Shown here: positions 1-5,590 of the stretch, in pieces | How the letters are laid out: every line of letters begins with the position of its first letter | Position numbering within the stretch: position 1 is the first letter of the stretch | Source of the DNA: Fischerella sp. | GTDB lineage: Bacteria > Cyanobacteriota > Cyanobacteriia > Cyanobacteriales > Nostocaceae | NCBI GenBank assembly: GCA_026419705.1 | Contig: JANZYY010000337.1 | Span: 1 to 5,590 of the forward strand | Direction of reading: 5' to 3' | Length of the DNA stretch: 5,590 nucleotides | Notes under the pieces: model-generated | Told to the model about the DNA's origin: nothing | What the model saw: only the letters and a program-made list of their open reading frames with translations | Databases searched by the model: none | Program-made: the position numbers and the translations under genes

Positions 1-19
1 AGATGTGTATAAGAGACAG
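1..19 (+). other. Nextera/Tn5 mosaic-end adapter remnant (not genomic)
   Basis: The first 19 bases, AGATGTGTATAAGAGACAG, are identical to the 19-bp Tn5 mosaic end used in Nextera tagmentation libraries. They sit exactly at the window edge, as expected for untrimmed adapter at a contig end. On the minus strand they would extend the reading frame of the adjacent protease gene with residues that have no biological meaning. Genomic sequence should be taken to start at about base 20. Confidence 0.95.
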
Positions 20-304
20 CAATAGGAATCCACCGCTGTAGCTATAAGTTGCTACACCGGAACCATCGGGAAAAATCTGCAACTGCTGAAAATTTCCTCC
101 TAACAGCAACGCCATCAACCCGTGACCCATTTCATGAAACCAAGTAGCCAGAATGCTAAAAGGGTACAAAATGTAATTACCTGCGGGTAGTTGCCATAAT
201 CCGATGGTCACGATCGCCGCTACTATTAACCAGGTAAACCCGATCTGGTCAAGTGGGGTTTCTTTGGCGAATATCGGTTCAAAATCTTTCCTAGGTTCCC
301 TCAT
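20..304 (-). CDS. M50B-family membrane metalloprotease-like protein, N-terminal 95 residues only
   Basis: The reading frame starts at ATG 304-302 and runs off the genomic part of the window into the adapter, so only about 95 residues remain. After a polar N-terminus, residues 21-39 form a first hydrophobic segment (IGFTWLIVAAIVTIGLWQL). A second segment carries HEMGH at residues 57-61, the HExxH zinc site of site-2-protease-type peptidases, followed by GLMALLLGG. This placement in a membrane helix near the N-terminus fits the M50B-like group found in cyanobacteria. The substrate is unknown. A GAGG ribosome-binding site (318-315) lies 10 bases before the ATG, supporting this start. Upstream is a 333-bp spacer, so it probably has its own promoter. 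The second metal ligand and the C-terminus are not visible, so activity cannot be judged. The loss of the 3' part is due to the contig edge, not to a mutation. Confidence 0.85.
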
Positions 305-637
305 GGGTGACTTTCCTCAGCTTTTCCAGCCAAGCGCTTAAGTTGCACTTATATCCATCCTAGCCGTTTCTGAGAGTGAGGAAAACGCGAAAATATCTTC
401 ACCCTGCGGGAAGGGCTACTCTCGCTTGAAAAAGTCGGGAAGCTGCTGAATGGGCTGGGTGTTTCCATGTTTGATGTCAATTCATCCGATCGCGATCGCC
501 GGCTGGAAGCACATTGTCAATCTTACTCAGGAGTGCGCCTTGCTGAAAATATTATCTTCTCACTTGATAGACCTGCAGAATGTAGGCTAAAAGGGTTGGA
601 AATGTATTTAACAAAGATCTTGCTTGAGCAACAACAA
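305..637. other. Spacer between bioF and the M50B gene, no convincing gene
   Basis: This 333-bp stretch should hold the 3' untranslated end of bioF and the promoter of the M50B gene, both on the minus strand. I found no clear -35/-10 pair or terminator. A GC-rich piece at 401-425 (ACCCTGCGGGAAGGGCTACT...) resembles the degenerate 'CCCTGCGGGA' interspersed repeats I recall from Nostocales spacers; I could not align it. At 487-498 the palindrome CGATCGCGATCG overlaps a HIP1 octamer (492-499). A small perfect inverted repeat, TTGCT-TG-AGCAA (620-631), lies just after the bioF stop but has no T-run, so it is not a convincing terminator. Confidence 0.6.
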
Positions 638-1828
638 TTAATCATCAGATTTCATCAACTCATCACAGTCAATACCTTTGAGAGCTTCTATTAATTTTTC
701 TATATGCGTTGCTTGATGAGTTGCCATCATAGAAATTCGTATTCTACTGGTAGGAACAGTGGGTGGACGAATTGCAGGGGCAAAAATGCCAGCAGATTTT
801 AGTTTGCTTGCGGCTTTAAGTGCGTCTGCTGCACTGGGCAATTGAAAACAAACTATAGGTGATTCTGAAGGTAGTAATTGCAGATAAGGTAACTGCTGTT
901 GGAGCAAAGTTTTTAGGTAATTTACATTTTTCCACAATCTAGTACGTTGTTGCGGTTCTTGCTGAACAATATTTATTGCTGCTAATGCTGCCGCTGTATC
1001 TGCAGGTGAAAGCGCGGTAGTATAAATCCAAGTTGGTGCTCGATTTCGCAAGAAGTCAATCAAGGCTGCACTTCCAGCGACATACCCACCCAAGCTTCCT
1101 AAAGCTTTACTGAATGTACCAATTTGAACTAACTGTCTGCCCGTGCATCCAAAATGTTCGACGCACCCCGCACCAGTTTTTCCCAGTACTCCAGTGGCAT
1201 GAGCTTCATCTATCAATAACATACAGCTATATTCTTGGGCAAGATCCAATAGTGCAGGTAAAGGACATAGATCTCCATCCATGCTGAAGACGCTATCGGT
1301 AACGATCAAACAGCGTCGGTGATCTTGTCGTAATCGTTGCAACTCGCTCCTTAAAGCTTGGACATCACAATGCGGGTATTCAATAGTGGTTGCACCACTG
1401 AGGATTGCCCCATTTTTCAGACTGGAATGATTGTACTGGTCAGCTAATATTAAATCTCGTTTGCCCACTAAAGCAGTTATTGTTCCCAAATTCGCCAAAT
1501 ACCCCGAACTGAATACAACTGCATCTTCTGTTTGCTTGAGGGATGCGATCGCTTTTTCTAGTTCCTGGTGTAATTTTCGATGTCCGCTGAGTAATCTCGA
1601 ACCAGTACAACCACTGCCAAATTCTCGAACAGCAGCAGTAGCTGCAGCAATCAAGCGCTCATCCCCAGCCAGCCCTAAATAATCATTACTGGCAAAATTA
1701 ATTACCTCCCGCCCTTCCAAAAGCACTGTCGCCCCGGAACGACCGTTAATTGTTTGTACTGAACGATACCAGTCCGCACGGTGAATTGTTGCCAGAGATT
1801 GTTCTATCCAAGCGTAAGGGTTGGTCAT
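638..1828 (-). CDS. bioF: 8-amino-7-oxononanoate synthase
   Basis: This is a PLP-dependent alpha-oxoamine synthase that condenses pimeloyl-ACP/CoA with L-alanine to give 8-amino-7-oxononanoate, CO2 and free carrier, at the start of biotin ring assembly in the cytoplasm. From the chosen start it is 396 residues (E. coli BioF is 384). Visible family marks are NFASNDYLGL near residue 44, GSGCTGSRLLSG near 71-82, H134 (stacks on PLP), D207 and H210 in DEAHATG, and the PLP lysine K241 in GTFSKALGSLGG. Their spacing matches E. coli H133, D204, H207 and K236. I chose ATG 1828-1826 because the protein homology begins there (MTNPYAWIEQSL). In-frame ATGs at 1858 and 1888 would add residues read from heptamer repeats. 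None of the starts has a good Shine-Dalgarno sequence. The close relatives KBL (2-amino-3-ketobutyrate CoA ligase) and serine palmitoyltransferase are alternatives. No other bio gene is in view, so the role rests on sequence resemblance. Confidence 0.9.
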   Translation of the reverse strand: MTNPYAWIEQSLATIHRADWYRSVQTINGRSGATVLLEGREVINFASNDYLGLAGDERLIAAATAAVREFGSGCTGSRLLSGHRKLHQELEKAIASLKQTEDAVVFSSGYLANLGTITALVGKRDLILADQYNHSSLKNGAILSGATTIEYPHCDVQALRSELQRLRQDHRRCLIVTDSVFSMDGDLCPLPALLDLAQEYSCMLLIDEAHATGVLGKTGAGCVEHFGCTGRQLVQIGTFSKALGSLGGYVAGSAALIDFLRNRAPTWIYTTALSPADTAAALAAINIVQQEPQQRTRLWKNVNYLKTLLQQQLPYLQLLPSESPIVCFQLPSAADALKAASKLKSAGIFAPAIRPPTVPTSRIRISMMATHQATHIEKLIEALKGIDCDELMKSDD

Positions 1829-1845
1829 GGGGAGATGGAAGGAGT

Positions 1846-1977
1846 GGACATCGGGCATTGGGCATTGGAAATAACCAGCAACCAACAACCACTAACCACT
1901 AACTACTAACTAATAACTAAATACTAAATAATTAATTACTCTTGACTATTGACCAATGACTAATGACTAATGACTAC
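1846..1977. repeat. Heptamer-repeat tract between ruvA and bioF (STRR-like)
   Basis: Three adjoining 7-bp repeat families fill this spacer. At 1846-1866 there is a GGACATC unit and two GGGCATT units. At 1874-1929 there are eight degenerate units: ACCAGCA, ACCAACA, ACCACTA twice, ACTACTA, ACTAATA, then ACTAAAT twice. At 1943-1977 there are five units: TGACTAT, TGACCAA, TGACTAA twice and TGACTAC. This matches the style of the short tandemly repeated repetitive (STRR) sequences known from heterocystous cyanobacteria. The right end runs into ruvA: the last codons and the TAG stop lie in repeat units. The left end explains the spurious upstream bioF starts. Confidence 0.9.
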
Positions 1978-2605
1978 ATTCACTACTACTCAGATGCGCG
2001 ATCGCGTGTTTAATCCAATCTTCCACATAGGCGTCTTTGGACAGTCCAATATCTTCGCTGACTACGTGTAAGGCGTGACTAACCTCAGTGGGAGTATATC
2101 CCAAAGCCAGGAGAGTCATTTGCACTTCTTCGAGAATTCCTGGTGCTGGTCCGCCTGTAGCGACGAAAAATCCTGCGGTTTTGCGCCATTCTATCAACTT
2201 GGTTTTCAATTCCAAGCAGATGCGTTCAGCGGTTTTTTTACCGACACCGGGGGTTTGAATCAACAACTGCACATTGCCAGTGATAATTGTTTGGACCAAC
2301 TCTGGGAGTTCCAGAGTGTCCAGCAAGGCGATCGCTAAAGCAGCACCAATACCACTAACACTTAGCAGGTGGCGAAACAAATCTCGCTCTCCTGGCGAAC
2401 CAAAACCATATAGTAATGGCACCTCTTCTCGAATTTGGTAATGGGTGAACACTTGCACTTCACCCCCTGACTCCGGTAATTGCTGCGCCAACCGCGCCGG
2501 GATTTGCAAATCATAACCTATACCGTTAACTTCGAGAGTAAGGATATAGCGATTACCGCTATGTTTTTGAATGCCAGCAACGATGCCTTTCAGATAACTA
2601 ATCAT
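1967..2605 (-). CDS. ruvA: Holliday junction branch migration complex subunit RuvA
   Basis: RuvA binds the four-way Holliday junction as a tetramer and loads the RuvB helicase for branch migration during recombinational repair. The 212-residue product has the normal family length. Residues 1-65 form the OB-fold domain (MISYLKGIVAGI, NGIGYDL), ending in the acidic pin E60-E61 before PLLYGF; E. coli has Glu55-Asp56 there. Two helix-hairpin-helix motifs follow, LLSVSGIGAALAIALL at about 80-95 and LIQTPGVGKKTAERICLEL at about 115-133. After a flexible GGPAPG linker comes the C-terminal RuvB-contacting domain, about 157-205, with LALGY. The ATG overlaps the spp stop as ATGA (2605-2602), which fixes the start and suggests translational coupling. 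The extreme C-terminus (CSH and the TAG stop) is read from heptamer repeats, so this end is probably not conserved. ruvB and ruvC are not nearby. Confidence 0.97.
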   Translation of the reverse strand: MISYLKGIVAGIQKHSGNRYILTLEVNGIGYDLQIPARLAQQLPESGGEVQVFTHYQIREEVPLLYGFGSPGERDLFRHLLSVSGIGAALAIALLDTLELPELVQTIITGNVQLLIQTPGVGKKTAERICLELKTKLIEWRKTAGFFVATGGPAPGILEEVQMTLLALGYTPTEVSHALHVVSEDIGLSKDAYVEDWIKHAIAHLSSSECSH

Positions 2606-3351
2606 TCTATCAGTCCAAAATATCTTAAACCTTCTATAATTCCACCTGCACAGGCATTTTGTGCCAGATAGCGGTGGTTAGCGGGATTTTCATTGTGCCA
2701 CTGGAGTAACTCTGGGCGAGCATTTCCGACAATAATTCCCCGTTCATTGCCTACAGCGAATAAAGCAATATCATTGCCAGAATCGCCACAGACAACCGTT
2801 TGCTCTGCTACAAATTTCCACTTTTGGCGGAGAAATTGTACTGCCTGACCTTTATCGCTCCTGGAAGGCACAATGTCAAGGTCTATACCGCTGCTATAGA
2901 TTAACTTTACATTTAGATTCGATTGCAGCAATTTTGATTTTAGTTTTGGTAAGACTGTTGCAGATGCTTCTTGTCTGAGGAAAAAACTCACTTTGAAAGG
3001 ACGTTGTTCCGAGTCTGGTTGCGGAATTAACTCAGAGAATTCCTTGGTTTTAGATAATACTAAATTTCTATTCCAACCCTGCGAAAGTGTTTCTGACCAA
3101 CTTGAGTCGGGACTGTCGCTACCGTCGAGGTAAATTTCCGTTCCTACAGCTAGAATGAGAGCGTCTGGTTCAATGAGATTTTTTTCCTGTTGGAGTTCTC
3201 GGTAAAGAGCAGGCGATCGCCCAGTCGCATAAACAATCTTTGTACCATGTTCTTGACGATGTCTGTGTAAGCGTTTGTTCAATTCCGCTAGTGCATTGTC
3301 ATCACCTACGAGGGTATTATCTAAATCGGTTACAAACATAAATTTAGTCAT
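2602..3351 (-). CDS. spp: Sucrose-6-phosphate phosphatase (HAD superfamily, S6PP family)
   Basis: This enzyme hydrolyses sucrose-6F-phosphate to sucrose and phosphate, the final step after sucrose-phosphate synthase. Sucrose serves cyanobacteria as a compatible solute and, in filamentous species, as carbon moved to heterocysts. The 249-residue protein closely follows the 244-residue Synechocystis SPP as I recall it. Motif I is DLDNTLVG with nucleophile D9 and acid/base D11, motif II is T43-G-R, motif III is K167 in SDKGQA, and motif IV is GDSGND with D190 and D194. The cap region lies between (about 70-160) and includes the family-like YSSGIDLDIVP. All catalytic residues are present. The start ATG (3351-3349) aligns with the family N-terminus and has a weak AAGGGG site 5 bases upstream. 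The gene is first in the row and overlaps ruvA by 4 bases. A generic Cof-type HAD phosphatase is the alternative, but the family-specific stretches favour SPP. Confidence 0.93.
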   Translation of the reverse strand: MTKFMFVTDLDNTLVGDDNALAELNKRLHRHRQEHGTKIVYATGRSPALYRELQQEKNLIEPDALILAVGTEIYLDGSDSPDSSWSETLSQGWNRNLVLSKTKEFSELIPQPDSEQRPFKVSFFLRQEASATVLPKLKSKLLQSNLNVKLIYSSGIDLDIVPSRSDKGQAVQFLRQKWKFVAEQTVVCGDSGNDIALFAVGNERGIIVGNARPELLQWHNENPANHRYLAQNACAGGIIEGLRYFGLIE

Positions 3352-3383
3352 AGCAACCCCTTTGTGTCAGCTTCACCCCTCCA

Positions 3384-3404
3384 ATGGATTATGGATTATG
3401 AATG
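3384..3404. repeat. Short heptamer repeat upstream of spp
   Basis: Two perfect copies of ATGGATT (3384-3390 and 3391-3397) and one degenerate copy, ATGAATG (3398-3404), stand in tandem in the spp leader. The 7-bp period matches the larger tract at 1846-1977 though the unit differs, so it appears to be another STRR-like patch. Confidence 0.7.
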
Positions 3405-3422
3405 AGGGAATTTTCATCACAA
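3395..3422 (-). promoter_or_regulatory. Candidate sigma70-type promoter for spp-ruvA
   Basis: Reading the minus strand, TTGTGA (3422-3417) and CATAAT (3400-3395) are separated by 16 bases, giving 4 of 6 and 5 of 6 matches to the consensus. Transcription would start near 3388, about 37 bases before the spp ATG. The -10 lies in the heptamer patch ATGGATT-ATGGATT-ATGAATG (3384-3404), and a second CATAAT-like hexamer sits at 3393-3388. This is pattern matching in AT-rich DNA only. Confidence 0.3.
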
Positions 3423-3442
3423 TTCATCATTCAGCATTATCG

Positions 3443-3492
3443 AGCAGACAAGGGAAATGGGAAAGAGGGGGAAGACAAGGAAAAGAGGAATA
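3443..3492 (+). repeat. Purine-rich low-complexity tract
   Basis: About 50 bases are almost all A and G on the plus strand (AGGGAAATGGGAAAGAGGGG, then GAAGACAAGGAAAAGAGGAA), broken only by five pyrimidines (C at 3445, 3449 and 3475; T at 3458 and 3491). Similar A/G filler is common in Nostocales spacers. On the minus strand it reads as a Ser/Phe/Pro/Leu-only run, one reason I do not believe in a gene across it. No function can be assigned. Confidence 0.6.
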
Positions 3493-3621
3493 AGACGCGA
3501 TCGCTTTTTGGAAGATGAGTGAGTGCTGATGGATGGTAATACTCATAGCAACAAATGTCAAAAATGGTACTGACTAAATCTTTGCGGAAGGGGAGCGATC
3601 GCCAAACATATCTAAATACAG

Positions 3622-3755
3622 GGCGTTGCTGAATCAAAGTATGAATCCAATGTAGAGACGCGAAATTACCCTGCCCGAACACCTGCGGCGTACGCGTCTG
3701 GTCAACGGTTTTGGCAGAAGCAACATCCTGCATCATACATGAAATCAGCAACGCC
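3622..3755. mobile_element. MITE-like element or insertion-sequence relic with terminal inverted repeats
   Basis: The ends form an imperfect inverted repeat. Left is GGCGTTGCTGAATCAAAGTA (continuing TGAATC to 3647). The reverse complement of the right end, from 3755, is GGCGTTGCTGATTTCATGTA (continuing TGATGC to 3730). The outer 11 bases match perfectly, and 20 of 26 match overall. The element is 134 bp, too short for a transposase, which fits a non-autonomous MITE or solo relic of an IS. AAATA occurs just outside both ends (3614-3618, three bases off, and 3756-3760, adjacent), a possible eroded target duplication. Inside, AGACGCG (3656-3662) and CGCGTCT (3693-3699) make a second, nested inverted repeat. 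I recall GGCGTTGCTGA-type ends from cyanobacterial ISs but cannot name the family with certainty. Confidence 0.7.
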
Positions 3756-3917
3756 AAATATAGAGTTATATGCAAGCTTATAGCAATAATTTTATATGAG
3801 ATTGATTGCCATTTCATTAATTAAGTATTTTTGCTATTTCGAACGTGAAATTATTAGTTTGTTAGCATGAATATATAAAGAAAATGTTAGATTAATGTGC
3901 CCAGAGAGGGTAGCTGT

Positions 3918-4133
3918 ATGACAAAAATCCTACCTGTTAAAACTACAGACGGCAATACAGTTGAAATCAATCCTGATGCCATTTCTGAAATCGAGGTCAT
4001 AGAAAAAGAAGACCCAGGCTTTTTAGGAATATTTGGAGTTCACGAAGGCAGGTATAAAATCCACATGATGGACGGGCATGACTATGATATTGATGAAATA
4101 GAACATGAAAAATTGCAGAAACAGATGAAATGA
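3918..4133 (+). CDS. Small acidic protein of unknown function with an FlbD-like pattern
   Basis: This 71-residue protein is not one I recognise. It is acidic, with no signal peptide or membrane segment, and so probably cytoplasmic. The first half reads TTDGNTVEINPDAISEIEVIE and the second YKIHMMDGHDYDIDEIE, joined by a turn-rich EDPGFLGIFGVHEG linker. The order 'short polar-G strand, xINPDxIxxIE, gap, xIxxxDGxxYxIxE' resembles FlbD/SpoVFlbD proteins (LNPDLIExIE ... LxNGxKYVVxE), which are also about 70 residues. That is a resemblance by eye only, and cyanobacteria have no flagella. ATG 3918-3920 was chosen because GAGGG (3906-3910) stands 7 bases upstream. A GTG at 3897 in the same frame lacks a ribosome-binding site and would overlap this one. 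It is monocistronic, the only plus-strand gene here. The codon pattern and clean start support a real gene. Confidence 0.75.
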   Translation: MTKILPVKTTDGNTVEINPDAISEIEVIEKEDPGFLGIFGVHEGRYKIHMMDGHDYDIDEIEHEKLQKQMK

Positions 4134-4337
4134 GATTCTCTTGCTCCAGTAAATAGAAATTTGTCTAGCTGAAATAAGTTAGAAAAACCTAGTAGTTTGG
4201 AACCCAACTTTGCTCGTTGAATCAACCTTTCTATCTCTGTTGTTTTTCTCTTTGTTGGCATAGTTAGCGTCTATGGTGGTTCGTTTATCTATAATCATTA
4301 AAGTTAAGTTGCCAGACCACTAGATTTATAATCAAAT

Positions 4338-4360
4338 AAAAAAGCGGGCAAAGCTCACCT
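4338..4360 (-). terminator. Probable intrinsic terminator of the UPF0182 gene
   Basis: On the minus strand, starting 4 bases after the TGA stop, AGGTGAGC-TTT-GCCCGCTT folds into an imperfect 8-pair hairpin (two G-T wobbles and one A-C mismatch). It is followed directly by a run of T's (4343-4338). Position and T-run fit a rho-independent terminator; the stem is weaker than a classic one. Confidence 0.45.
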
Positions 4361-4364
4361 GATT

Positions 4365-5590
4365 TCAAGGCTTACTACCCTGATTCAATTTTTGCAATAT
4401 TTCTTGCAAATTTTGCTGGTAACGTCCATATTCAGCCCAATTTCCTTGTCGCAAGGCTTCCTGAGCTTTTTGATAAGTTTCCATCGCATTTTTAGCGAGA
4501 TTTGCAGCTTCTTTAGTCACCAGAGGAGGTACTCCCTTCTCAACTTGAAAACTGCCAAAGATAGTCATTAGAGATTTTTCTAAAGTTTCCTCCATGACTA
4601 CATGTTGGTCATACGCCACAATTACTCGCTTCAATTCCGGTAGTTGTCCCTGTTCTGCTCGCAGATATACTGGTTCTACGTAAAGTAAAGAACCCTCAAT
4701 TGGAATAACCAGTAAATCGCCGCGAATGACTTTAGAACCTGCTTGACTCCACAAAGTAAATTGCTGGGAAATTAGCGGTTCTTGGTCAATTCGCGCTTCT
4801 ATTTGTCTGGGACCAAAGACAAGTTTTTGTTTGGGAAACTCATATAAAAGCAACTTACCGTAGTCCTTGCCATTAGAACGGGCTGCCATCCAAGCAATCA
4901 TATTGTCTTTGTTAACAGGGGTAAAGGGCAGAATCAGAATAAATCCTTCTTTTGCTTCTCCTGGCAGCCGCATAATCACGTAGTATGGTTGCATGATTTG
5001 TTCATTACCTTCGTATACCTGCATCGGGAAGCGCCACAAATCTTCTCGGTTGTAGAATACTTCCGGATCGCTCATGTGGTAAGAAAGATACATTTGTGCC
5101 TGAATTTTAAACAAATCTAGCGGATAGCGGAAATGAGCTTTTAGTTCTGCAGGAATGGCTGCATTTGGCTCAAACAAGTGTGGAAATATTTTGCGGTAAG
5201 TCTTCAGTAGAGGGTCAGCCTCATCAATGACAAAAAACCGCATTGTGCCATCATAAGCATCGACTACTACTTTCACAGAGTTGCGAATATAGTTGATATT
5301 ACCGTGTAAAAATTTTTGAATATTTCCTCCTTTGAGAATTTCTGTGGCATTCTTAGTTTGAGCAACAGGTTTGGAATAGGGATAGCGATCGCTGACTGTG
5401 TAAGCATCCACAATCCACTGTAATTTGCCATTAATAACCACTAGGTAGGGGTCGCTATCAAACTGTAAAAAAGGCGCAACGCGATCTACCCGCTCTTGAA
5501 TGTTTCGGTAGTAATGGATGCGTGACTGGTTATTAAAGTAATTGGAGATTAAAATTTGGAGACTACCAAGGTCATAGGCATATGCTAGTC
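4365..5590 (-). CDS. UPF0182 family membrane protein, C-terminal 407 codons (5' end outside window)
   Basis: The frame is open from the window edge to the TGA at 4367-4365. A GTG at 5441 lies inside the protein and is not the start: the frame continues upstream as LAYAYDLGSLQILISNYFNN, then QSRIHYYRNIQERVDRVAPF, LQFDSDPYLVVINGKLQWIV and DAYTVSDRYPYS. These are hallmark stretches of UPF0182 (COG1615). Later family blocks include FFVIDEADPLLKTYRKIFP, HFRYPLDLFKIQAQMYLSYH, YYVIMRLPGE and FILILPFTPVNKDNMIAWMAA. The C-terminal 50 residues are Gln/Ala/Glu-rich and probably helical (AKNAMETYQKAQEALRQGNW). Family members are usually 900-1000 residues with several N-terminal membrane helices and a large C-terminal domain, so roughly the last 40 percent is present. 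The molecular function of UPF0182 is unknown. It converges with the small plus-strand gene across a 231-bp spacer. Confidence 0.93.
   Translation of the reverse strand, partial: LAYAYDLGSLQILISNYFNNQSRIHYYRNIQERVDRVAPFLQFDSDPYLVVINGKLQWIVDAYTVSDRYPYSKPVAQTKNATEILKGGNIQKFLHGNINYIRNSVKVVVDAYDGTMRFFVIDEADPLLKTYRKIFPHLFEPNAAIPAELKAHFRYPLDLFKIQAQMYLSYHMSDPEVFYNREDLWRFPMQVYEGNEQIMQPYYVIMRLPGEAKEGFILILPFTPVNKDNMIAWMAARSNGKDYGKLLLYEFPKQKLVFGPRQIEARIDQEPLISQQFTLWSQAGSKVIRGDLLVIPIEGSLLYVEPVYLRAEQGQLPELKRVIVAYDQHVVMEETLEKSLMTIFGSFQVEKGVPPLVTKEAANLAKNAMETYQKAQEALRQGNWAEYGRYQQNLQEILQKLNQGSKP

Larger units (their letters stand above)
3352..3917. other. 566-bp repeat-rich spacer between divergent spp and the small plus-strand gene
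   Basis: No believable gene lies here. From left to right it holds the spp leader with a heptamer patch and candidate promoter, a purine-rich tract, HIP1 octamers at 3497-3504 and 3595-3602, the MITE-like element, and an AT-rich stretch (3818-3900). The AT-rich stretch must contain the promoter of the small gene at 3918. ATATATAAA at 3871-3879 could supply a -10, but no matching -35 is evident. The 126-codon minus-strand frame at 3437-3817 crosses all of these repeats and is treated as spurious. Confidence 0.65.

Noticed and set aside
467..694. Plus-strand frame of 75 codons between the M50B gene and bioF.
   Set aside because: It runs 57 bases into the bioF 3' end on the other strand, has no ribosome-binding site and no recognisable motif.
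1829..1888. 20-residue N-terminal extension of BioF from ATG 1888 or 1858.
   Set aside because: The added codons come from the GGGCATT-type repeats, and the family homology begins at the ATG at 1828.
1431..2671. Plus-strand frames at 1431-1682, 2075-2338 and 2480-2671.
   Set aside because: They are antisense to well-supported bioF, ruvA and spp coding sequence and have no recognisable content.
3275..3493. Plus-strand frame of 72 codons over the spp start.
   Set aside because: It is antisense to the spp N-terminus and ends in the purine-rich low-complexity tract.
3437..3817. Minus-strand frame of 126 codons with a signal-peptide-like N-terminus (ending VASAK).
   Set aside because: It crosses the MITE-like element, two HIP1 sites and the purine tract; its 'hydrophobic' part is the inverted repeat and its tail is Ser/Phe/Pro filler. 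It also lacks a family resemblance.
4194..4212. Possible terminator hairpin after the small gene (AGTTTGG/CCCAACT followed by TTT).
   Set aside because: The stem has an internal mismatch, needs a two-base loop to form fully, and has only a short T-run.

Overview
The window reads as filamentous-type cyanobacterial chromosome. Eight perfect HIP1 octamers (GCGATCGC) occur in 5.6 kb (starts at 492, 1545, 1998, 2328, 3213, 3497, 3595, 5385), against roughly one per 65 kb expected by chance. The spacers carry heptamer repeats and purine-rich filler of the kind common in Nostocales. The proteins also fit: a cyanobacterial sucrose-phosphate phosphatase closely resembling the Synechocystis enzyme, a UPF0182 protein, and an M50B-type membrane protein. 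I infer the order from style only; the genus cannot be fixed.

Layout: bases 1-19 are not genomic. They match the Nextera/Tn5 mosaic-end adapter exactly, so this is a contig edge. The adapter cuts off an M50B-family membrane metalloprotease gene (20-304, minus). A 333-bp spacer without a convincing gene follows. Then comes a minus-strand series: bioF (638-1828), ruvA (1967-2605) and spp (2602-3351). Transcription runs spp, then ruvA (sharing ATGA), then possibly bioF across 138 bp of heptamer repeats. From 3352 to 3917 there is a long repeat-rich spacer with a heptamer patch, a purine-rich tract and a 134-bp MITE-like element with 26-bp imperfect terminal inverted repeats. A 71-residue acidic protein of unknown function lies on the plus strand (3918-4133). 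The right end holds the C-terminal 407 codons of a UPF0182 membrane protein (minus), ending just before a terminator-like hairpin and open at the window edge.

The genes do not form one pathway. spp is the last step of sucrose synthesis, ruvA is a Holliday-junction subunit, and bioF catalyses the first committed step of biotin ring assembly. The spp-ruvA overlap suggests translational coupling of unrelated functions. I see no defence island, CRISPR array, tRNA, rRNA or biosynthetic cluster. The points most worth a second look are the adapter remnant, the MITE-like relic, the heptamer tract that supplies the last codons of ruvA, and the small protein with an FlbD-like sequence pattern.
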